Positions 1 through 9,761 of a DNA stretch of 64,000 nt are shown here, piece after piece. The stretch spans positions 9,345,344-9,409,343 of the forward strand of contig NC_023756.2 in assembly GCF_000499845.2 (NCBI RefSeq), in the 5' to 3' direction. Origin of the DNA: Phaseolus vulgaris (taxonomy: Eukaryota > Streptophyta > Magnoliopsida > Fabales > Fabaceae). Made by a program: the position numbers and the translations under genes. Each line of letters starts with the position of its first letter. Positions within the stretch are counted from its first letter, which is position 1. The notes beneath the pieces were generated by a model. It ran no database searches. It saw nothing but the letters and a program-made list of their open reading frames with translations, and was not told the origin of the DNA.

Positions 1-401
1 CTTTGTGATGTCAAGGAATAATATCTTCATCCATGAATGTGATAGATGGGAGGGAATGAGGTGGTAACAAAATTACCAAATTTATACTTAGGAGATTTTT
101 TTTCCCTTGTTGAGCTTGAATTGTTTCTCCCAGCTAATCCTCCTATTGTAGTGTTGATTGTTCCTTTGACATCATCAGTGTTTTGTTGAGGTTGTTTCCT
201 CCATTCCTGCTCAAGTTATGGTGTCACCCGATCCTGGTGATTTCCCCTACCTCAGCTATGGAAACCACCACATAAAACTTTGCCTCGATCTTCCCTCCAA
301 ATCCCTCATCCCCAACCCCAACTTGGTTTCTCATGCTACACAAAACGTCCCAAGGCCCTTATTACACTATATTTTTTTTATCAAGTCTCGCATCTCATGA
401 C
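1..401. other. Unassigned DNA at window start
   Basis: I see no recognisable protein motif. A 60-codon open frame at 218-400 has no domain signature and no homologous reading on the other strand that I recognise. The stretch lies directly before an LTR-like start (TGTAACATCCC at 403), so it may be flanking sequence or internal sequence of an older element. Confidence 0.3.
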
Positions 402-402
402 T

Positions 403-1700
403 GTAACATCCCTATTTTATTATAACTAATAACCATAATTTGTTTGAAATATCAAAATAAATATATAAACATAATACAAATATGTTTACAACTCTTTCAT
501 ATAGTGTTTCAAAATATATCCCTCTTCATATGGACTTTAAATATTTACATAAAATTAAAACAAATACTCAAAAGAAATAAACATTTCCAAAATCCAGCTT
601 CTCACTAAAGAGCTTTATCACTTTTAACATCATCTGCTCCCGTGTAAATACATGACCATCACAGATTAAAGACAACAAGACAGAACAAACAAGTTAATCT
701 AGTTATTTTTAAAAATTATAATATAAATATAAAATTAAACATCCACATAAAGCCATCAATTCTCATGCATTTCCACATAAAGTGTCTATCATAATTCACA
801 ATTCATCTTTCTCATGTCAGACTTCTACTGACTCACAACACATATATACTTGACTCTACTTCCGGAAGACTCGTGTATTGAAATTAACATCCTGAGACCT
901 ACACCTGTCACAAAATTCGCTATGAAACCACACAACCATGCACATAAACATCTCAATATCTCATCATCTCATATGGCAGGGTAAATTCATATGACCTGAA
1001 AGACTAGATTATATTTCAAACCGTAGACAAAGTCATATGAACTTCCTTCGACTCTCACCAACTAAATGACTTCATCTATGTGATTCCATTATATCAATAG
1101 AGTCAGGATCATCTCATTAACGAGACCTAACAAATCAATACACTCTAATAATAATCTCAACATGGTATTTCCTTTCCTGAAAATACTATGTTTTGATCAC
1201 ACTTTCACATCATTGCATACTTCATTTAACCAATACATTATTCAATCACATCACATTTTAAACACTCCAAATATATCTAAAAATTCACTTAACAATAATA
1301 AGTAATAATAAACTATGCTAAATAATAATAATAGTAATTTTTTTTATAAATGGCTTGAGCGAAAAAAATTTGAGTTTGAGTGAAAATGAACCAACATGCA
1401 CCCAGGATTTTTGGCTTGAGCGAAAAAATTTTGGTGTGAGCGAGAATGAACCAGTGTGCACCCAGGATTTTCGACTTGAGCAAAAAAAATTTGGTTTGAG
1501 TGAAAATGGACCAGTGGGCACTTCAGAATTTCCCCATTTTTGCTTGAACGAAATTTCATCTCGTTTGAGTGAAAATGGACTAGAAAGTACCTCAAAAATT
1601 ACCCATGTTTGCTTGAACGACGGAAATGGACGCGAGAGCACCTCATATTTTCATTCAAATTGTTATTTTATCAAATATACTAAACCAAAGTAACAATTTC
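403..1700 (+). mobile_element. Ty3/gypsy-type LTR-like remnant
   Basis: The block begins with TGTAACATCCC, a typical start of plant Ty3/gypsy LTRs. Short stretches resemble the reverse complement of the LTR-like region at 24.9-27.6 kb: the CTTCCGGAAG box, the 'gtgagaag...gttcatatga' area and the reversed GGGATGTAACA end. No PBS, polypurine tract or coding capacity is visible. The right limit is not defined, and the sequence grades into a short-period repeat at 1352-1650. The family assignment rests on these short resemblances only. Confidence 0.4.
1352..1650 (+). repeat. Degenerate ~60-69 bp tandem repeat (CTTGAGCGA/TTTGAGTGA units)
   Basis: Five units begin with CTTGAGC or CTTGAAC at about 1354, 1415, 1475, 1543 and 1612, so the spacing is 61, 60, 68 and 69 bp. 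Each unit holds two related half-motifs (CTTGAGCGAAAA and TTTGAGTGAAAATGG) followed by a 'cagtgtgcaccca' type spacer. Because the first three units are nearly in phase with codons, a spurious open frame runs through them on both strands. I read this as non-coding repeat DNA. Confidence 0.7.
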
Positions 1701-2037
1701 CCTGTTAGAGTTGGATAATTACCCTAAATCAAAATTACGCAACCAATACTCAGCAACATTATCCTTTAAGTAATACATCAAACTATTTAAATATATTCAT
1801 TTACTTATTCAAATAAAAACAATATAGTTTTATAACATCTACCATATCTAAAATTTCACATTCTAATCTCAATCAAATTCTAATATGCTCAAAACAACAA
1901 ATCCTGCAAGAAATTTTGATAATGGTGACCACGTCACTGCCACATCCAGATCTTCTAGCATAGGGTTCTATTGGAAATTTAAAACTAGCTTCCCTTACTT
2001 GAACTTGAGAAAATGCTCACTAAGAGCTCCAAATCCT
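1701..2037. other. Unassigned AT-rich DNA
   Basis: No coding or repeat signature recognised. It directly abuts the left arm of the palindrome, and the arm homology stops abruptly at 2038. Confidence 0.3.
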
Positions 2038-2807
2038 ATAATTGTTCAAGGGTAGCTTAACATGCACCACAAAGTTCTGATAAAAAATCTAACTATATCA
2101 TTAGGACCCTGAACTAACAAAGACCAATTCTGAAGATTAAAGCATCACATGCAAGCTTAAACTAAAGGAAAATCTAACCAAATTAAAACTAACTCAAAGG
2201 AAAATGAGTTAAAATGAGCTAGTGCCTGTGTTCCCACTAATATGTATAAAATATATTAATAATAATAAGTATAAATTATATTAATAATAATATGTATAAA
2301 TTATATTAATAATAATATGTATAAATTATATTAATAATAATAAGTATAAATTATATTAATAATAATAAGTATAAATTATATTAATAATAATAAGTATAAA
2401 TTATATTAATAATAATATGTATAAATTATATTAATAATAATATGTATAAATTATATTAATAATAATATGTATAAATTATATTAATAATTTACAATTTATA
2501 CATATTATTATTAATATAATTTATACATATTATTATTAATATAATTTACACATATTATTATTAATATAATTTATACTTATTATTATTAATATATTTTATA
2601 CATATTAGTGGGAACACAGGCACTAGCTCATTTTAACTCATTTTCCTTTGAGTTAGTTTTAATTTGGTTAGATTTTCCTTTAGTTTAAGCTTGCATGTGA
2701 TGCTTTAATCTTCAGAATTGGTCTTTGTTAGTTCAGGGTCCTAATGATATAGTTAGATTTTTTATCAGAACTTTGTGGTGCATGTTAAGCTACCCTTGAA
2801 CAATTAT
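2038..2807. repeat. Perfect large inverted repeat (palindrome) with tandem-repeat centre
   Basis: The left arm, 2038 to about 2247, reads as the exact reverse complement of about 2594 to 2807; I found no mismatch over roughly 210 bp. Outside the arms the similarity stops at once (left flank ..cctat, right flank taatca..). Between the arms lies an array of 25-bp units (core TATTAATAATAATATGTATA): about ten in one orientation, then about four to five in the opposite one, switching near 2486-2492. The arms carry no obvious ORF. A transcript across this would fold into a ~300-bp stem hairpin. Perfect arms suggest recent origin, gene conversion, or an assembly error. Confidence 0.9.
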
Positions 2808-2835
2808 TAATCATAATAAGTATAATAAAAATGGT

Positions 2836-3016
2836 AATATGACCAAAGAACTTGTCTGGTTTAGTGGTTGATGCTTCCTTGGTCTCTAAAGGGTCTTGGG
2901 TTCGATTCCTGCCTACTAAAGTAGTTTGCTTCCAATATTAATTAGGGACTTGAGCTTTGCTATGATCCAAAGAACTGATCAATAGGGTTCTGGTGTACCG
3001 TGATTCGAGGTTTTTT
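2836..3016 (+). mobile_element. tRNA-derived SINE-like element
   Basis: A pol III type split promoter is visible: an A-box-like TGGTTTAGTGG at about 2859-2869 and a perfect B-box GGTTCGATTCC at about 2899-2909. The spacing between them is about 30 bp, as in tRNA genes and tRNA-derived SINEs. The sequence around the boxes does not fold into a full tRNA cloverleaf, and it continues for another ~110 bp to a T-run near 3010, which fits a SINE body better than a tRNA gene. I could not find clear target-site duplications, so both ends are approximate. Confidence 0.45.
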
Positions 3017-3512
3017 CTATCCCTGTTTAGGTTCTTGTAATTGTTCAAATTACTCTCTGAAAATTGTTGTAAAATTCTGTAAAATCAGTGTGATTCTGGC
3101 TTAAGGTGTTGGTTGTGTGCAAAAAGGGTGAGTAGGCTTTGTGGGATTAAAAGTCACCTCTTTGTGTGGTGTATGTGTAATCTGTAATTGGTTGCATAAT
3201 GAAATACTCAGTGGTTTGACTGAGGAATGGATGTAGCTCTTGGATAGAGTGAACAAGTATAAACCTTGTGTGTAATTCTCTCTATCTCTTCTCTCCATAT
3301 CTGTTTGATATTTTCCACTGTCATAAACAACTAGTTGAATCGTAATTTTAACCGATTATAATTATGTTATCTGTTTCTGTTTGGTAATTTGATTGGCTTT
3401 CTGAATTGCTTTTCTGAGTTGATTGTTAAGGTTTCATTCTGAACAAAGTATTTGTGAAAATCTTTTGGAAACAATTCACCCCCCCCTCTTGTTATAGCCA
3501 TCAATCCTAACA
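3017..3512 (+). mobile_element. 3' part of a Sirevirus-type copia LTR (fragment)
   Basis: The last ~400 bp match the layout of the copia LTRs at 21207 and 24671: 'tggatgtagctct.gga...gtgaac.agtataaac' followed by a GAAAATC...AACAATTCACCCCCCC run, a GCCATC box and the terminal CCTAACA. No PBS follows, so this is a solo or truncated LTR. Only 9 bp separate it from the next LTR retrotransposon, which therefore inserted next to it. The left end is uncertain because it meets the SINE-like sequence. Confidence 0.6.
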
Positions 3513-3521
3513 GAACATGTG

Positions 3522-4746
3522 TGATGAGCATATATTTATTCACACTCAATAGCTTTAATCATGGATTATTGGACTATAATAATAAATAAATCCGTTGTTT
3601 TAATTAATATTCATATAATTGGGTTTATTAGGGCCTTAACTATTATCTTTGGTAATTTTGTGTTTTTAGGGTAAATGATTTGAAACATCTACCTTTGTGA
3701 ATAAATATACCCTAAACCCTAAACATCTACCCTAAACCCTAAACCCTAAACCCTAAACCCAAATATGTAAAAGTCCAAGTTGCTTTTCTGAATCAAAACA
3801 TAAAACAAATTCTGAGGAGAAGAAAGAGAAAAATAAAATCTACAATGTCTCAAAAACAGAATTGGAAGCAAATCTTCTGCAAAATACAAGAATTCTGGAA
3901 AGATGGAAACTTGGAAACTGTTAACAAAATATAAACTGCAATATTTTCCCAATATCCTTGGAACAGAAAAGTCTATAAAAGGACACAAGCATCAAGGAGA
4001 AAGGGTAGAGCTTCATAGGGTTTTCTTAGTTTATTTTTCTCTTAGTAATTCTTTTGTTTTGCCTCCGCATGGAAGGCTAAACCTTTTTTGTTGATTCCTT
4101 TGTAATTTCCCATTGAGTTCTGAGGTTTTGTTCAATAAAAGTTTTGATTTTTAATTCTCTATAGAAGTTGTTTTTATTGTCTAATCTCCTGGAAAATTGG
4201 TTTTTGTGAGAGGTTGTAACGCATGATTGAGAGTCTTCCTTGTCTTAAACTTTGGTTTCTTAGTTAGTTCGCATTGTTCTGATTAATTTCTTGGGCGCAT
4301 GATTCAAGAGAGAGGAGGTAAGCATTCCCATGGAGTATACGCATGGAACAAAGTGGGTATTGATTAAACCAGTAGACGCATATTTTACTGGTGAGTTTCA
4401 GTTGAATTAGATTGGCGAATGTTCAACCTGGTTTAACTATGTTGGATGATTGAGAAAAGATTAATCTTTAGAGAACCTATGAAGAATTCAATGGTGGAAG
4501 AACTTGGGGATCAACTTCTTTTTATTTTCTATTTCAATCTCTTTTACATTTTCTGGATAATTATCTTATTTATTACTAACTTTTCATTACTTGTAGATAG
4601 ATTTTGAATTCGGTTAACTGAATCACTATTGGATTCGTTGGGAGACGACTTGGGGTCATCTGGTCACAATTATACTATCATCTCTCTAGTGTTAGACAAG
4701 TCTACGCTAGATTTATATTAATTTGATAGCAAAGCGAAAGCTATCA
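3522..4746 (+). repeat. 5' LTR of the non-autonomous gypsy element
   Basis: Starts TGATGAGCATATA and ends CTATCA, 1225 bp. It matches 8567-9756 over its whole length. It differs by a telomere-like insertion at 3709-3760 and by lacking a short T-rich insert found near 9560 in the 3' copy. The TATA-like 'tctataaaagg' at about 3972-3982 is a plausible promoter; the same box recurs in the 3' LTR. Confidence 0.9.
3709..3760. repeat. Interstitial telomeric repeat block (CCCTAAA)n in 5' LTR
   Basis: Two CCCTAAA units, a short interruption (catcta), then about four more units form a plant telomere-type array. The 3' LTR has no such block at the matching place (about 8747-8752), where only 'gagtc' sits between the shared flanks 'tttgtgaat' and 'aaatatgtaaaag'. 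The interruption resembles the neighbouring LTR sequence 'acatctacc', as if made by template slippage. Confidence 0.9.
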
Positions 4747-4750
4747 AATT

Positions 4751-4768
4751 TGGCGCCGTTGCCGGGGA
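4751..4768 (+). promoter_or_regulatory. Primer binding site, tRNA-Asp type
   Basis: TGGCGCCGTTGCCGGGGA lies four bases after the 5' LTR end. It is the exact complement of the 3' end of plant tRNA-Asp including CCA. Athila-class gypsy elements commonly use this primer. Confidence 0.9.
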
Positions 4769-5622
4769 ATTCAATTTGATTTTGGTTATTAGGTTTTTCT
4801 TTTTATCTGTATATTTTTTTTTATTTTCCTAATTTTATTTTTTGCATATTTAAATTTTTTTTTCTTCTTATTAGTTTTTATTTATTTAGTATACTCTAAA
4901 AAACTAAAAAAATATAATATTCAACATTTTTTTATAAACGAAAAAAAATTAAAAAACGAAAAAATAAAAATTAAAAAAATATAATATTCAGGATATTTTT
5001 TTTATCTCTTATATCTTATCTTTATTTTATTTTTATTTATTTTTATTATCTTTCTTTATATCTTTTATCTTTATTTTGTTTAGATTTTTTTTATTTTATC
5101 TCATATATCTTTTATCTTTATTTTTTGTTTTGATTTGTTTTGATTTTATTCTTTTATATCTTTTATCTTTATCTTATTTTGCCTTTATTTTATATCTTTT
5201 CTGTTTTTAGTTATTTTTTTTATTTTGTTTTGTCATCTTTATTTATTTCTATTTTTGTTTACTCTTTTTATTTTCTATATTTTATTTATTTATTTATTTA
5301 TTTTAACATACTTTTTTTTCTCTAACTATTTTTTTTAAGCATTAAGTGTAGCATTTGCATTAGTTTTGTTTTTTAGGATCTTGCATTTAGGGTAGACACT
5401 TCAGTTGCTATTCTTTGATTTTTTAATATTGAAAGCAATTTAGGGAAGACTCTGGCTAGGAAAGACTTGGTTTCTAAGTTTATCCACTTGTGACTCACCT
5501 CTCTTTCCTGGGAGTTTACTTGGTTTGCTTTTCAATTTAAAAAAAAAAAAGAGAGAGTTTGCTCTAAGGCGTGTAATAGGTGTTGGTGTCCATAATATAC
5601 ATCCCTTGTTTTCAATTCTAAA
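4769..5622. other. Low-complexity T-rich leader of the retrotransposon
   Basis: Between the PBS and the gag-like frame lies a very T-rich, A-poor stretch of repeated TTTTTAT and ATCTTTTATC motifs. It forms spurious hydrophobic open frames. I see no gene in it; it is the untranslated leader of the element. Confidence 0.6.
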
Positions 5623-7182
5623 ATGGAACGGAGATTTGCTGAACAAATTTACAATTATGATATTCATTATGAGCCATATTTTCAACAACCTCAACATTTT
5701 AATCCATATTGTCAGCAGCCTTATGAGCAACCTCAACAACAACCATATTATCAACAATACTATTTTGATGAAATTGAAACACCTTTTCAACCATTTTTGC
5801 AAACTGATAATATTACTCATAATCTTGAAGAGTCATCTTTAGAGGAGCTGGTGAGACAATTAATGGTAAATACAATGAAATCTTAGCAAAACATAGATGC
5901 TACTCTATCAAAATTAGAAGAGAAAGTTGGTCAGTTGGCTAGACAATTTGAAGATATTTCTAACAAAAGTTTGAATTCACATCATGATCCTAATTTAGAT
6001 ATAGAAAATTTTTCCAACTTTGATACAAGCTATACTTGTGATCCTGATATATGTGTTGAGATTAATTTTGCCATGCCTCCAGTTTCCATTTCATTTGCAA
6101 GAATAAAACCTTATCCAGACACTCCCGAAGTGCATATGACTACTGAAGACACAAAGGATTTTGATGATACATGTGCAACATGTTCTGTGATGAACAAATG
6201 CATATCCTCTGATGATATAATTTGCAGTGCAAACACTGTTGATTTGCAGGTTGTTAGGATCTCTGAACCATTACCAACTAATGTCTAACCTCCACTGATG
6301 GAGGAAAATTCATTGCTTAATCAAGAGGCATTAGACTCTACGACACATGCTAATAAAAATCATTTTGTGCATCATATAAACACTGAGGATGAAAATGTGC
6401 TTGAACTTTTAGGAGATTTTAACTTCTCCAATCCAGTTGAATGTACAGAGGATGAGATAGACGAGTTCTTAAAATGCACTAACCCTTGTGATGCATGTCT
6501 TGATACAAAAGTTGTTGATGTTGTTATACTTGTTGAATCTACTAAAAAAGATTACGCACTAGCAGATGGCTCTAACAGGGTTTTGGAGGTAATACAAGAG
6601 GAGGAAGAGTTGACATTGGCCATCTTTCAGGTAGATGCTGCTAGTGGAGAAGAAGATGATATTATTCTTCAATCCTTGAAGCTTCAAAGAATACAACCTC
6701 CATTATTTAAGGTGAAGCCCATATCACTCATTCCATAATCTCCATTGGTTACACCTTCTACCATAATTGGAACATTTGAAAGCAGCCTTTACCAGCCACC
6801 ACCACCTCCTAACTTACATTTCATTCTATCTCCCACCCCAACTAGACTGTCTACCCTAGCTAGACTGTCTAGCCTTAGACCACTACCCTTAGATGACCCC
6901 CAAAAAGCTAACCATATCAGATCGTCTATGATGAATATATTTTTGTCTTCCATCTATACTCTAGAAAGTACCATCATCCATTCATGGAAGAAACTGTACC
7001 ATTTCACACGCCCTCCAAACCTACCCGAGTTCCATCCACTATTTCAAGGCTTCTTCATCATAATATTTTTGTTACATAGTTTACCAAGGTACTGCATGCT
7101 CTGGTTAGAAGATCCAGTTGATAGTGTTTCTACACCACTATGGATGAAAAGTCTTGGTTTGTACTGTAGAGGGGATGGTTGA
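5623..7182 (+). pseudogene. gag-tail-like ORF of a non-autonomous gypsy element, broken by three stops
   Basis: One frame stays open from an ATG at 5623 to 7182 except for stops at 5884-5886 (TAG), 6286-6288 (TAA) and 6736-6738 (TAA). The first part is Gln/Tyr/Pro-rich (residues ~18-50). Just after the first stop comes a 'LEEKVGQLARQ' segment, which resembles the conserved 'LE.Q.GQLA' coiled region near the end of Athila-type gag proteins. The rest is acidic, with EEEEL and DEIDEF stretches, followed by a Pro-rich segment that I do not recognise. There is no CCHC knuckle, protease, RT or integrase. The coherent frame over 1.5 kb with only three stops suggests a once-functional product, possibly a chimeric ORF kept by a non-autonomous family. 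Function unknown. Confidence 0.6.
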
Positions 7183-7292
7183 AACAACTGCAACTGCCAC
7201 TTCCCTCAAGCTAAATGAGGGAGTACTTCTTCTCGCACTTTTATCGTACACATTTATTTATTGATTTTACATTGAGGACAATGTGTGATTTA

Positions 7293-7309
7293 AGTGTGGG
7301 GGAGGAGAA
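7293..7309 (+). promoter_or_regulatory. Internal polypurine-tract-like sequence
   Basis: The string AGTGTGGGGGAGGAGAA follows 'attgaggacaatgt', a pairing often seen just upstream of the 3' LTR in gypsy elements. Here it lies 1.25 kb before the 3' LTR, so it is either an internal second PPT or the relic of an older element end. Confidence 0.45.
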
Positions 7310-8542
7310 TCATAGTTTAGGATTTATCTTTTGTGTTTTTTTGTTTGAATTTCTTTTTGCTTCTGTTAAAATAAATCAGCTTTTTAGGATGGTCTAATGG
7401 CTGACATGTTTTATAATTCTTGAAAATCTTGGCTTCTTGATATTTTTGTTTGGATTTTCTTAAAAATTGATAAATAAGTTATTATGAGAAATTTTGGGTT
7501 GAATCTTTTGATAAATTGTCCCTAGTGAGTTTTTGAGCCTTAATTAATATATCATTTAATTTATTTATTTTTAGTGTGTTTTCACTCATGTTTGCTTATA
7601 CTCTAGAACTTAGCTTGATTCTTTGTTTCACAACTGTGATTTACATGCATGAACTGATATGATAGAGACATTCTTTGTGTAAATTAACCCACTAGCCATA
7701 TTAGCCTACCTTTATGATAATCAATTTGTTAGCCCCTGAGCCTATAGCCTATTTCTTGTTTTTAACCCTCATTACAAGACTCAAAACAGAAAAACCATGA
7801 TTGTCCCTACCTTAGAAGATAAAGGAGCTTTGAAATTATTTGGGAATAGGTTTTTGAATAAGTGTAGAGGTGTATCTCATTTTCATAATTTACCTCTTCA
7901 GTTTTAAAGAAAACAAAGAAAAAAAGAAAATGGATAGAAAAACAAAGGAATACAACAAGAAAAAGAAAAGCAAAGCAAAAAAGAAAATAAGAGTGGATCC
8001 TCTAATACATTGGATTGACTGTCTATTATATGAAAAAAAATGATATCTTGAAATAAAAAGAGGAGTTGAATTGTCATAATACTTATACTTATTTTTAGAC
8101 CTATCGTCCATTGCTCCTTTGTTTTTCTATGGTTTTTAAGCCTATTTTCCCACTTTTACCTACCTTTACCTTAGCCTCATTATATCCCTTATGAAGACCT
8201 CTTGATCTTTGATTGCATGTTTTTTTCGATTGTTGTGAATATTAGAGTCTTGTTAAGCATATGGTAGTGTTTGTTTGCATGAGTGTTGAGTGTAAATACA
8301 AACCCTAAACACTTGAGAGTTGGAGAGTGTCCAATGAAGTTTTGTCAATTTTGATTCAACCTTTGATTTTAATTACCTGCTTGTATATTAAAATATAAGA
8401 ATTTCCATTCACATTTTTCTTGATTCCTTGATTTCTTAAAATTATATCTTGTCTTTCATTATGAATTCTTAGAATTTTCTATTTTGTTATTTGCACTGTT
8501 TTTCTTTTCTTTTTAAACCTTAGAGTATTTTGCCCAGGAGTG
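7310..8542. other. Non-coding 3' region of the retrotransposon
   Basis: AT-rich interior with no credible gene. Purine-rich strings at 7905-8000 form a spurious hydrophobic frame on the minus strand. The region ends in the terminal PPT-like sequence before the 3' LTR. Confidence 0.5.
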
Positions 8543-8560
8543 CAAAAGGATAAGTGTGGT
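8543..8560 (+). promoter_or_regulatory. Terminal polypurine tract (degenerate)
   Basis: CAAAAGGATAAGTGTGGT precedes the 3' LTR start at 8567. It looks like a worn form of the AAGTGTGGGGG tract that gypsy elements use to prime plus-strand synthesis; compare the internal copy at 7293. Confidence 0.5.
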
Positions 8561-8566
8561 GGTATT

Positions 8567-9756
8567 TGATGAGCATATATTTATTTACACTCAATAACTT
8601 TAATCATGGATTATTGAACTATAATAATAAATAAATTTGTTATTTTAATTAATATTCATATAATTGGGTTTATTTGGGCCTTAACTATTATCTTTGGTAA
8701 TTTTGTGTTTTTAGGGTAAATGATTTGAAGCATCTACCTTTGTGAATGAGTCAAATATGTAAAAGTCCAAGTTACTTCTTTGAATCAAAACAGAAAACAA
8801 ATTTTGAGGAGAAGAAAGAGAAAAATAAAATCTATAATGTCTCAAAAACAGAATTGAAAGCAAATCTTCTGCAAAATACAAGAATTCTGGAAAGATGGAA
8901 ACTTGGAAACTGTTAACAAAATATAAACTGCAATATTTTCCCAATATCCTTGGAGCAGAAAAGTCTATAAAAGGACACAAGTATCAAGGAGAAAGGGGAG
9001 AGCTTCATAGGATTTTCTTAGTTTATTTTTCTCTTAGTAATTCTTTTGTTTTGCCTCCGCATGGAAGGCTAAACCTTTTTTGTTGATTCCTTTGTAATTT
9101 TCCATTGAGTTCTGAGGTTTTGTTCAATAAAAGTTTTGATTTTTAATTCTCTATAAAAGTTGTTTTTATTGTCTAATCTCCTGGAAAACTGGTTTTTGTG
9201 AGAGGTTGTAACGCATGATTGAGAGTCTTCCTTGTCTTAAACTTTGGTTTCTTAGTTAGTTCGCATTGTTCTGATTAATTTCTTGGGCGCATGATTCAAG
9301 AGAGAGGAGGTAAGCATTCCCATGGAGTATACGCATGGAACAAAGTGGGTATTGATTAAACCAGTAGACGCATATTTTACTGGTGAGTTTCAGTTGAATA
9401 GATTGGCGCATGTTCAATCTGGTTTAACTCTGTTGGAGGATTGAGAAAAGATTAATCTTTAGAGAACCTGTGAAGAATTCAATGGTGGAAGAAATTGGAG
9501 ATCAACTTCTTTTTATTTTCTATTTCAATCTCTTTTATATTTTCTGCATAACTATCTTACCCCTTTTTTATTATTGTTGTTATTACTAACTTTTCATTAC
9601 TTGTAGATAGATTTTGAATTCGGTTAACTGAATCACTATTGGATTTGTTGGGAGACGACTTGGGGTCATCTAGCCACAATTATACAATCATCTCTCTAGT
9701 GTTAGACAAGTCTACACTAGATTCATATTAATTTGACAGCAAAACGACAACTATCA
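8567..9756 (+). repeat. 3' LTR of the non-autonomous gypsy element
   Basis: 1190 bp, starting TGATGAGC and ending CTATCA, followed directly by the duplicated target ATGTG (9757-9761). It lacks the telomeric block of the 5' LTR and carries a short T-rich insert near 9560. Confidence 0.9.
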
Positions 9757-9761
9757 ATGTG

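Larger units (their letters stand above)
3522..9756 (+). mobile_element. Complete non-autonomous gypsy/Athila-like LTR retrotransposon
   Basis: The element is bounded by two ~1.2-kb LTRs (3522-4746 and 8567-9756) that start TGATGAGC and end CTATCA. It is flanked by the 5-bp direct repeat ATGTG (3517-3521 and 9757-9761). A PBS for tRNA-Asp follows the 5' LTR. The 3.8-kb interior has no reverse transcriptase, integrase or RNase H. It holds only a gag-tail-like reading frame with three in-frame stops (5623-7182), so transposition must have used proteins of another element. The LTRs differ by roughly 4 percent over the first ~190 bp by eye, mostly transitions, apart from a telomeric-repeat block in the 5' copy. 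Confidence 0.9.

Noticed and set aside
218..400. 60-codon open frame near the window start
   Set aside because: No domain, no supporting homology that I recognise, and it lies next to LTR sequence.
1318..1693. Overlapping open frames on both strands
   Set aside because: Generated by the ~60-bp tandem repeat rather than by a gene.
2859..2915. A possible functional tRNA gene
   Set aside because: A- and B-boxes are present but the arms do not pair into a cloverleaf and no CCA-proximal stem is seen; SINE-like is better.
5140..5325. Hydrophobic 61-codon frame
   Set aside because: Product of T-rich low-complexity leader sequence.
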